From positions 366,896 through 430,895 of the forward strand of contig JAFCMP010000039.1 in NCBI GenBank assembly GCA_017506865.1: a DNA stretch of 64,000 nucleotides, written 5' to 3'. The notes beneath the pieces are model-generated. The model did not search any database. It saw nothing but the letters and a program-made list of their open reading frames with translations, and had not been told where the DNA came from. Position 1 is the stretch's first letter. The number at the start of each line of letters is the position of its first letter. The DNA is from Tribonema minus (Eukaryota > Sar > Xanthophyceae > Tribonematales > Tribonemataceae). Positions 56,357 to 64,000 of this stretch are shown here, piece after piece. The translations under genes were made by a program, and so were the position numbers.

Positions 56357-59300
56357 ATGTCAGTACACAGTGCACAGAGTGGTTTGGAGAGCGAAGGAGG
56401 GTTGCAGTCGATTGTTCGAGGTCAGCGACGAACAGGTTCAATTGCTGGCTCTATAACCACTTCAATCAATTCTGCTCGCCTGGCACGGGCAGAGGCTTTG
56501 GTGGATGCTGCACCGTTGAAAGGGCGTTCAGTGTACCGTGAAGGGGAGCCCCTGACAGCAGGCATACATCAGGTTGCTCGTAGAGCCATAACCACGGCTT
56601 GGTACGAATACCCTGCAGGCTATTTGGCAGCTCACTTGCAGTACTCACATGCCCGTCGTGAAAGCCTGTGGACAATCAACGAGCGACGTGCATTGTTCGA
56701 AGGAGAAGTACCACACTCTGGTGAGCTGGTTGTAGTGTGGTTTGGAAGAAATGACAAACTCGTAGGCCGTATGGGTGTGGTCGCGAAGCGTGATGGCGAA
56801 GTGTATGCAACACGTCTGCATGCGGATGACGAGACGCTGGGTGAGGAGTGGGAAGTAAAGCTGCTGGAGGGAGCGGAGAAGAACTACTCAGTTTGGCGAC
56901 CCTCGGGTTACGAATTGGCATTATGGCATGACATGCATGCACCAACTGTTAAAGGCAAGGCAGGCAAGTTGGATAAGGTGCATCTGGTGCAGGTGGCGCC
57001 AGCCTGGTGCCAGCCGATGGGCCGCTTCAGCAGGGCTCACGCGCTGATGGATTATGTTGTGGTCAGGAAAGTTGTGAGTGCAGAGGTCTGTCAAGTGGCG
57101 GCTCATCGACTAACCCCTTGCATCATGCCTGTCAACGCCCCGGTACGCTGCAAGATCACCACTCAGTGGGAGGATTGTAGGATGGCACAAGACTTCTTGA
57201 GCACTAACACAGAGGTAGATGAGGCCAATGTGTTCGACCCGCTCTTTCGCGTCAGGACGGAGGCTGGGGATGTAGTGTATGATGTGCCTGCCTCGCGCGT
57301 CGCAAACTGCACGACACCTTACTGGATCATGCCCGTGACGCCTTCGCACCCACCAGTCAACCCTCTCATTTGGGGCAAGGATGCAGGCCCACTGCTCTCT
57401 GACTATCTGCCGCTCAGCAAAGGGCAGATGGTGGGGCTCGATGCTCCTCCACCACCTCTGGACTTTCAGGTCCCGGTGGATGTTGTGACCGGGAGGTTTG
57501 TGCCGCACACTTTGCATGAGAATGCGATAGGTCGTGCCGCAGTGCCTCGCTACGTGGAGGGCAATCCGCGGGGGGCGGATCTGGCCCAGTTACAGCAGCA
57601 GCAAGAAGAGGCACAGCAGTTGCTGCAGCAGCAGCAGCAGCAGCAGCAGCAGTTGCTGTTGCAGCAGCAGTTGCAGCAGCAGCAGCAGTTGTTGCAGCAG
57701 CAGCAGCAGGAGGAACAGCAGCAGCAGCAGTTGTTGCAGCAGCAGCAGCAGCTGTCACAACGAGAAGAGGAAGAACAGCAGCGGCTGCAGTTGCAGCAAC
57801 GTCAAGTTGAGCAACAGCAGGAGTTGCAGTTGCAGCAGCAGTTGCAGTTGCAGCAGCAGCAGTTGCACCGTCTTGAACAGCAGGTGATGTTGCAGCAACA
57901 GCAGCTACAGCATCAGGTTGAGCAGGGGCACCAGCAGCGCCCATCCGAGGTGCCGCAGCAGCCGCAGCTGGCAGTCCCAATGGAACAGTCAGCGCAAGAA
58001 ACAAGAGTTGAAGTTGGGTCTCACTCTAGCAGGGCAGTTGTGCGCAGTGTAGACGAGGAAGATGAGTCATCTGCAGTGATTCCTCGCCTGATGGCACCGC
58101 GGGCTCTCAAAGGCGTGTCACATGCAACGCTATACTTCTTGGATGACCCCCCAGAGACTGGTTTGGAGTACAAGAATGCGGAGAACAAGGCGGTCAACCA
58201 TGAGCTGATTACATGCATGATGAGCGAATGGCTCAACTCGCTGGCGGCACGTGTGTCATTCGAAGGGGTCCAACGAATACCCGACGGCAACTCTAGTAAC
58301 CGCACTTGCCCCTCATACGTGCCACTAATGCTGCAATATTGCCTCTCTGCTGAGCTGCGAAGGGAAATCACGAAATGGATCAGTGAGAAGCAGGCCAACA
58401 GCAATCTGTCTGGACAGCAGGTTAAGGCCCTGCATACACGATTGACAGACCTGTACAGTGACTCTATGCAGAGAAGTAGGGCCGCAAGCAGGCTGGAGCA
58501 GCTGCGCCTGGAGGCAGGGGTAGGTGTCAAAGTGTTTCTGTTGGACTTTGAGAAGGTCCTGGAGTACACATTGCATCCGCAGGAACGCGGCGGAGCGCTT
58601 CTCAAGGACAAATATGTGCGCAAGCTCATTGAAGTCATAGGCAGATCTCGTGAGGCCAGACCCAGAGCAGAGAAGTTCATGGAAAAGTTGGTGGCATTCC
58701 GTGTGACACTTGAGGCAGGTGAGGCCTGTGAGGTGTCAACAGAGGCTATCAAAAGACGGTTACACACGGTAGAGAGTGTAATGGCAGCAAGCAAGGGCAT
58801 GTCAGTGAGAGCATATCTGGCGAATGAGGCAGGTAAGAAGTCAGACAAGAAGAGCTCTCTCGCTTTTGCGCTTGAGGAAGGATCAGAGTCGGAGGCGGGA
58901 AACGGTAGTGACGGCGCCATGGGGGCTGATGCTCTGGCCATTCAGGGCAGCAGCGGCGCCACGTTGACAACTCCTACGCCATCGAACAGCTCAGGTATAT
59001 CGTTGGAAAGTGCCTTGCAGCGCCTTGAAATGCACCAACAGCAGCAGGCCAGTGACATCAATCAACGTTTGGATACACTGGTGCGCCTATATGAACGCAC
59101 CTCACAACCTGCTCTGGCGCCCAATCGGCCATTTTACGGGCCATACGGGCAAGCGCAGTCCAACAGGTCAGGCTTTGGGGGGGGGTACGGTCGCGGAGGC
59201 TTTGGTGGCAACAACAGCGGCAGTGGCCAGGGACAGAGGCCAAGTGGCGGTTACATGGGCAATGGCGGCAGCGGTGGACGTATTGCAAACAACTTTGCGT

Positions 59301-62300
59301 TTGACCCCGCTTCTGTGTCTCCCGCGATGATGCAGGCCGCGCTAGCCATGATGTACGGTGCTTCCGCCTTGCCACCAACAGTGCACTACACTAGCAACGA
59401 TGACGACGCCTGTTACCCCTTCTCAGCGGGAGCATTCTTCGCGCAGGACCCGTCCATGGGAGGTGTGTGTCTGACGTGCGACCCTCAGCAATTCTCTCAG
59501 TGCTGTTGCCTAGGCCCAGGTGATGACATTGCCGAAGTAAGCTGCATGATCTGCATTACAGGTGCTGGCGATGTGAACGGCCCTAGGCCACGCTCAACAG
59601 TGCTCATGGTGCAGGCAACGGTCCACAGAATCATGCCCGCCATCGTGTACCTGGACTCATGTGCTGGGTGCAACGTGATGCAGTTCCGCGCATACTGTCT
59701 GCTGTTGCGTAAGCTGCGCGACAATGCGGACACTGCTCAGCAGGCACTACGTCTTGAGCAATCGCAGCGACCACCAATCTTCAAGGCAATACGCGGCGTG
59801 GGCAGGCACTTGGTCGCAGTGATGTTCATGGTCACGGTTGAAGTTGAAGTTGCAGGGGTCACGGAACAAGTTGATTTTCACGTCAGCAACCAAATTGACC
59901 CCCAATTCCTAATCAGCTTCACTACAATCAGCAAGATGCGCTTGGACATCCTCACTAGCCGCACTCCTGCCATAGTGCAGCACCCCGACATGCCTACAAA
60001 GGGGGTCAAGTCCCTAAGCCCGGATGAAGTAGCTACGATGCGTGATTCGTGGCGCCAAGGCGCTGGGGGCATCAAAGGAGGTGGTAGTGGCCCTCAGACA
60101 GCACTGCACACTGCTTTGCAATGGGGGTCTGACGGGTCAGCGTCGGCGCCTGACACGTTGAAGTTTGAGTTTGGAGCACTGCCTGCAGATTTGCTCGACG
60201 CGCCACTCACACAGGATGGAGAGCCGGGGCCAAAGTTTGTGCTTGGAACAGGAGTAGGTGCGGAGAAAGTACAAGTACAACCACCCATTGACCTCGACAA
60301 TGAGCAGGATGAGCGTGTTGTGAGCGTGGAAGCACTGCCGAAAACAGGCTGGGAGACTGACGTGTCATGTCCGTGTTGGCGCACTGACAAGACTGTTGAA
60401 GTAGAGTCAGTGTACTCTGATTCCGATGCAAGCAGCGCAGAGTTGGTGGATGACTATGTGCAAGCAACTGACTGGTCGGAAAGTGATGATGATGACACAG
60501 ACTTGACTTCTGATTCAGAAGCAGACCACCCCTCAGACAGTGAGACAGAGATTTGTGTAGCTGCCTCAGAGCTCACTGAGAACAGGCGCTTGGGCTGCTA
60601 CAACAAAAAGGGGGGATCAGACTGGGTGCTGGAGAATTGCCATGTCGATCGCTGGTCTCAGATCTCGGCAGTTGAACATGGTGAGTACCCAAACGTAGAG
60701 CAAGTGCTGGTACCTAACCTAAAGGTGGTAGACCTGGGGGGGGGGATTGGCAGCTCCGTAATGGGTGCAATAATGGGGGGAGCACAAGTGGCAATGGCAG
60801 TAGAGACCAGTGAAGACTTCGCCAAAGTTTTTCGTGCATCTCACCCCACGGTTCCTACGCTTATAGGGGACTACACCTCTGATGAAGTGTGGGACAAGAT
60901 AGTCGAGCTGGACCCAGATCTGGTGACCGCAAGCACCACACCACAGCTGGTGCACAAGGCTGTACAGAAGGGAGTGAAGCGACTCTTAATTGAAAATGCG
61001 CCAGAGCTGGGGCTGACTGTCAGTGGAGTTCTCGCATTGGAGGCAGCGCTCAACGCAGGTTATCACATATTGTCATTTGAGCTCTCGGGTGAAAACCTGG
61101 GGTTCCCTAACCTGCGCAACCGAGTGTTCCTCCTCATGATGAAGGGTGATCAGAGTGTGGTGGACGCGCTCCAGCGCGTGGCTCACAAGGTGGAGCGCGC
61201 AAAGCATAAGGACAAGCACGAACTGCAGATCACCCCCATGGAGATGTGGGGTGTCACTAACCCAGTGTTTGTGCTGCCACCTCGCAATGCCACAGCGCGC
61301 TGGACGCATGAGATGACGCGCAGTGTACCAACCCTTGTTGCGCGTCACTTTCATGCATTCCGTGAACCATCAGACAGTGACATGCGAAAGGGGGACACGC
61401 AGTACAATGCCACTCAACGCTATGCTCCATCGCAGGCAGACTTACTGCGGGCCAATGGTCTGTGGTGGCTCAAGGTGCCACCAGGCATCACACAGTCAAC
61501 ACTGGCGAAGGGCAGTGGTCAGATACTGCTTGCCCCAGTGATGTCATTCATCATTCGCACTCTGCGTACAGAGCCGGTGCTGTTCGACTTGCAGCGCCAG
61601 CAGGCACCCATACCGCCTCGCATGATCGAGGATGGTTTGTTTGTGCAGACCTTGGGTCCCTATGACCTCCCTGACGACCACCCACAGGGAGGCACCTCAG
61701 TGGGGCCTGTCCTCGTATCACAACACCTGCAAGGCATGCCTTTCCTGCGCAAGTTGAAGTACAAGCAGGGCTTCGCGATGGGGGCGGCGAACCACAACCG
61801 GGAGCCAGGGCCGCAGCCCTCCACAGCAGACCACGCCAAGAAGACCGCCTGCGAGACCAGCGCGCAAGCATCAGCCAGCAACTCCACGAGCGAAGGTGAC
61901 GAGACAAGCACCGACAGCGGCGAAGCCGGAGGTGATGACGAGGATGGCCATCGTAGCGGCGGGGCGCGCACGCCAGGTAAGCTGACAATGATGGAAGCAT
62001 ACACCATAGCGATGGACCATGCAGATGAGCGCTTTGGCAAGAATCAAGTGTCAGACAACCCTGAGTTGGCCGCTGCCGCCGAAACAGAACTACCAGGATG
62101 GGACAACATTGTGTTGGTTGCAGAGCAAGGGGCTGCTTTGCAAAAACAAGCTACTGTCTATATAGCCAAGAAGTACCCCGTCACAGAAGCTACAGCGGAT
62201 GGAATTGCAGTTGTGGTGACTTGGACCGGTGACGCACCACCGGGGAACTATGTGCTCGAAGGGGCAATTGACCCACGGGGGCATTGGGCTGTGCGGCGGC

Positions 62301-62722
62301 AGCGAGTGTTGGTAGAGGAGGGTATGCACACCAGCACTATAAATCTCACTATTGTCAAGCGTACCGGTAAGCTGAAACCGGGCGTCAAGCTTGGGCACTT
62401 GCACTTGCTAGATGAGCATTTGTGGAAGCGACAATCACACAGATGTGAAGTGGAAACCACACGGAGCTTAATAGCACTGACTTCAGTACAGGAGAAAGAC
62501 GAGAAACAGCAGTTGCTAGAAAAGCGCTTGACGGCGATCAAAGCGAGGATAGCACAGATAGAGCGCAATGATCGTCTAGCCACGGTTTGCTTCATGGTTG
62601 CTGCTGGTTATGTGACACCAGCTGAGGCGCAAGCGGAGGCGCCAAATGTCATTTCGGGAACGGCAGCGGAGGCTCTGTTTGCTGAGAGCTGCGACGTAGG
62701 TTGGGGTGTGGAGCACAGGTGA
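56357..62722 (+). CDS. Gag-type polyprotein with retropepsin-like and C5 DNA methyltransferase-like domains
   Basis: A single open frame of 2121 codons from the ATG at 56357. The N-terminal 400 residues are unrecognised. Residues about 411-545 are Gln/Leu-rich, coded by CAG/TTG arrays. About 630-815 is a helical Gag-like region. About 929-977 is a Gly/Arg-rich segment with an RNA-binding look. About 1094-1200 resembles a retropepsin (AIVYLDSCAGCNVM...FLISFTTISKMRLDI). Residues about 1450-1740 read as a C5 cytosine methyltransferase: motif I LKVVDLGGGIGSSVMGA, the following acidic strand AMAVETSED, motif VI-like LLIENAPEL, motif VIII-like PNLRNRVFLLMM, and a C-terminal block SQADLLRANGLWW...GQILLAPVMSFII at the place of motifs IX-X. 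The last 300 residues include a PGWDNIVLVAEQG region of unknown fold. The methyltransferase call is from motif order and spacing by eye; catalytic activity is unknown. Confidence 0.75.
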   Translation: MSVHSAQSGLESEGGLQSIVRGQRRTGSIAGSITTSINSARLARAEALVDAAPLKGRSVYREGEPLTAGIHQVARRAITTAWYEYPAGYLAAHLQYSHARRESLWTINERRALFEGEVPHSGELVVVWFGRNDKLVGRMGVVAKRDGEVYATRLHADDETLGEEWEVKLLEGAEKNYSVWRPSGYELALWHDMHAPTVKGKAGKLDKVHLVQVAPAWCQPMGRFSRAHALMDYVVVRKVVSAEVCQVAAHRLTPCIMPVNAPVRCKITTQWEDCRMAQDFLSTNTEVDEANVFDPLFRVRTEAGDVVYDVPASRVANCTTPYWIMPVTPSHPPVNPLIWGKDAGPLLSDYLPLSKGQMVGLDAPPPPLDFQVPVDVVTGRFVPHTLHENAIGRAAVPRYVEGNPRGADLAQLQQQQEEAQQLLQQQQQQQQQLLLQQQLQQQQQLLQQQQQEEQQQQQLLQQQQQLSQREEEEQQRLQLQQRQVEQQQELQLQQQLQLQQQQLHRLEQQVMLQQQQLQHQVEQGHQQRPSEVPQQPQLAVPMEQSAQETRVEVGSHSSRAVVRSVDEEDESSAVIPRLMAPRALKGVSHATLYFLDDPPETGLEYKNAENKAVNHELITCMMSEWLNSLAARVSFEGVQRIPDGNSSNRTCPSYVPLMLQYCLSAELRREITKWISEKQANSNLSGQQVKALHTRLTDLYSDSMQRSRAASRLEQLRLEAGVGVKVFLLDFEKVLEYTLHPQERGGALLKDKYVRKLIEVIGRSREARPRAEKFMEKLVAFRVTLEAGEACEVSTEAIKRRLHTVESVMAASKGMSVRAYLANEAGKKSDKKSSLAFALEEGSESEAGNGSDGAMGADALAIQGSSGATLTTPTPSNSSGISLESALQRLEMHQQQQASDINQRLDTLVRLYERTSQPALAPNRPFYGPYGQAQSNRSGFGGGYGRGGFGGNNSGSGQGQRPSGGYMGNGGSGGRIANNFAFDPASVSPAMMQAALAMMYGASALPPTVHYTSNDDDACYPFSAGAFFAQDPSMGGVCLTCDPQQFSQCCCLGPGDDIAEVSCMICITGAGDVNGPRPRSTVLMVQATVHRIMPAIVYLDSCAGCNVMQFRAYCLLLRKLRDNADTAQQALRLEQSQRPPIFKAIRGVGRHLVAVMFMVTVEVEVAGVTEQVDFHVSNQIDPQFLISFTTISKMRLDILTSRTPAIVQHPDMPTKGVKSLSPDEVATMRDSWRQGAGGIKGGGSGPQTALHTALQWGSDGSASAPDTLKFEFGALPADLLDAPLTQDGEPGPKFVLGTGVGAEKVQVQPPIDLDNEQDERVVSVEALPKTGWETDVSCPCWRTDKTVEVESVYSDSDASSAELVDDYVQATDWSESDDDDTDLTSDSEADHPSDSETEICVAASELTENRRLGCYNKKGGSDWVLENCHVDRWSQISAVEHGEYPNVEQVLVPNLKVVDLGGGIGSSVMGAIMGGAQVAMAVETSEDFAKVFRASHPTVPTLIGDYTSDEVWDKIVELDPDLVTASTTPQLVHKAVQKGVKRLLIENAPELGLTVSGVLALEAALNAGYHILSFELSGENLGFPNLRNRVFLLMMKGDQSVVDALQRVAHKVERAKHKDKHELQITPMEMWGVTNPVFVLPPRNATARWTHEMTRSVPTLVARHFHAFREPSDSDMRKGDTQYNATQRYAPSQADLLRANGLWWLKVPPGITQSTLAKGSGQILLAPVMSFIIRTLRTEPVLFDLQRQQAPIPPRMIEDGLFVQTLGPYDLPDDHPQGGTSVGPVLVSQHLQGMPFLRKLKYKQGFAMGAANHNREPGPQPSTADHAKKTACETSAQASASNSTSEGDETSTDSGEAGGDDEDGHRSGGARTPGKLTMMEAYTIAMDHADERFGKNQVSDNPELAAAAETELPGWDNIVLVAEQGAALQKQATVYIAKKYPVTEATADGIAVVVTWTGDAPPGNYVLEGAIDPRGHWAVRRQRVLVEEGMHTSTINLTIVKRTGKLKPGVKLGHLHLLDEHLWKRQSHRCEVETTRSLIALTSVQEKDEKQQLLEKRLTAIKARIAQIERNDRLATVCFMVAAGYVTPAEAQAEAPNVISGTAAEALFAESCDVGWGVEHR

Positions 62723-64000
62723 ACCCTACTTCAACGTCAACTACTTCAACTAGCAGCATGGCAGACAAAGTCAATTCGGCTAAGTTAAACCCAGTCTCTG
62801 ATTCACGAGCGCAAACATTGAGTGTAGAGGAGCCCCACGCAGACAAGATAGTGCACAAGGCGCGGCCCCCGCAGAACCGCCGCCGCCAAATGCTCCTTGC
62901 ACTGCCGTCCCTGAAACTCACAATAAACCAAAAAAGGAAGCGAAGGTTGATGTAGAATCGCAACCTGGTGTTGGTGCTGACTCATCTGCAGCTCAAGAGT
63001 GTACGGACGATGAAGCAGTGCAACGGGCACGGGAGCTGGAATGGCTTGCCGCGTTCCGTGTTGGGGAATTGGAACACTTGACGGAAGTTCAACGAATGCA
63101 GTTGACAGATTTGCTTCGCAAAATGGCACGTAAGGGGATCTTCTCACATGATGGTAGGCCAGGAAAAGTGTCGTTGGTCCGCCACCATATTGATGTTGGA
63201 GATGCTAGGCCTGTGCGTTCCAGATTGCGAAAGTATAGTCTGAAAGAACTTGAAGTTTTATGGAAGGAAATTGACTTCTTGTTGAAGAAGGGCGTGATTG
63301 AGCCGTCAAATTCACCCTGGAACTCTCCTCTCATGATAATACCAAAGCCAGACGGTGGTATGAGAGTTGTGCAGGATTTGAGGGCGGTTAATCAAGCAGT
63401 GAAAGAGCGTGGTGGCGGTCAGGATGGGTTTCCGCTGCCGCGCATAGATGAGGTGCACTCAGTGTTGAATGGCTCTGAGTGGTTTAGCTCTATGGACGCG
63501 GTTGCTGGATTTTGGCATGTTGAATTGGACAGAGAATCCAGACCAATAACGGCTTTTCAAACCAAATGGGGGTGCTATCAATGGAAGGTGGGACCTATGG
63601 GGCTTATGAACATGCCATCTACTTTTCAGCGTCTAATGCAGCTTGCTATGGGGCATGATGCGCTGTGGGTGTACGCCCTGGTGTACATTGACGATATTCT
63701 GGTTTTCAGCAAAACTTCAAAGAGCACATGAAGCACTTGGAGATAGTGTTGAGCCGACTGCTCTCAGTAGGCATAAAGCTGAAGCCGTCCAAGTGTCACT
63801 TCGCCATGCGGGAGGTCAAAATTTCTGGTCATGTCGTAGATGCCCAGGGCAAGCGCGTTGATCCATCAAAGTAGAGGCAATTGAGAAGATAACCTTTGCC
63901 CTCTGACCTTCATGATGTGCGTTCCTTTTTGTGTATGGCAGCGTACTACAGGCAGTATATCTCCATTTTCAACAATCACGGAGCCCCTGGTCAACCTTCT
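56357..64000 (+). mobile_element. Ty3/Gypsy-type LTR retrotransposon carrying a DNA methyltransferase-like domain; runs out of window
   Basis: The parts in order are a very long Gag-type ORF (described separately), then from about 63018 a Gypsy reverse transcriptase with PWNSPLMIIPKPDG, LRAVNQAVK, FSSMDAVAGFWHVEL, MNMPSTFQRLM and the YIDD box. RNase H and integrase would follow beyond the window edge. The Gag-type ORF looks whole. The pol part seems broken at least once or twice, although some change of frame between Gag and Pol is usual in the family. The long intact ORF suggests a young element. LTRs were not identified. Confidence 0.85.

Noticed and set aside
1-64000. tRNA and rRNA genes
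   Set aside because: I looked for tRNA T-loop and acceptor patterns and for rRNA core sequence by eye and found none that folds convincingly. A covariance-model scan would be needed to exclude them.

Overview
The window is nuclear DNA of a GC-rich, intron-rich unicellular eukaryote. The genes are split by canonical GT-AG introns whose 3' ends often carry long C-homopolymer tracts. The best clue to lineage is the start of the release factor 1 gene. It encodes a hydrophobic signal peptide that ends in an Ala-Phe junction and runs into a basic stretch, which is the style of bipartite presequence used for red-type secondary plastids (haptophytes, ochrophytes, cryptophytes). Short TTAGGG-like arrays would fit such an alga. 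I cannot name the species.

Layout. (1) 0.8-2.9 kb, minus strand: the 5' part of a plastid release factor 1 gene, divergent from (2) a two-exon LarE-type sulfur transferase gene (3.1-4.3 kb, plus). (3) 4.3-7.8 kb holds no clear gene but has a large imperfect inverted repeat. (4) 7.8-16.5 kb, plus: a complete HslU ATPase in ten recognised exons. (5) 17.6-21.3 kb: remains of non-LTR retrotransposons with a shared 3' tail, mixed with telomere-like repeats. (6) 22.2-34.6 kb, minus: three genes in a row, the Hsp90 co-chaperone p23, the ubiquitin-conjugating enzyme UBE2K/Ubc1 with its UBA domain, and ribosomal protein eS25. (7) 34.9-48.1 kb, plus: COP9 signalosome subunit 1 and a sorting nexin of the PX-BAR (SNX1/2) type. 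(8) 49.9-64 kb: two different Ty3/Gypsy-type elements. The first is a partial, broken pol region on the minus strand. The second, on the plus strand, has a very long Gag-type ORF containing a domain that reads as a C5 cytosine DNA methyltransferase, followed by reverse transcriptase running out of the window.

Two observations stand out. First, in at least six genes short tandem duplications straddle exon-intron junctions, so that decayed copies of the exon edge with their own splice site lie in the neighbouring intron. In the sorting nexin this appears to have produced an extra in-frame 28-residue exon and then a minisatellite built from the exon end. Second, a DNA methyltransferase-like domain sits inside a retroelement polyprotein. 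An 8-mer (AACTTCAA/TTGAAGTT) is also strikingly over-represented across introns, spacers and coding sequence.

Exon coordinates were derived by eye from splice signals, reading frame and remembered family sequences. All phases were checked for consistency. No transcript data or database search was available.
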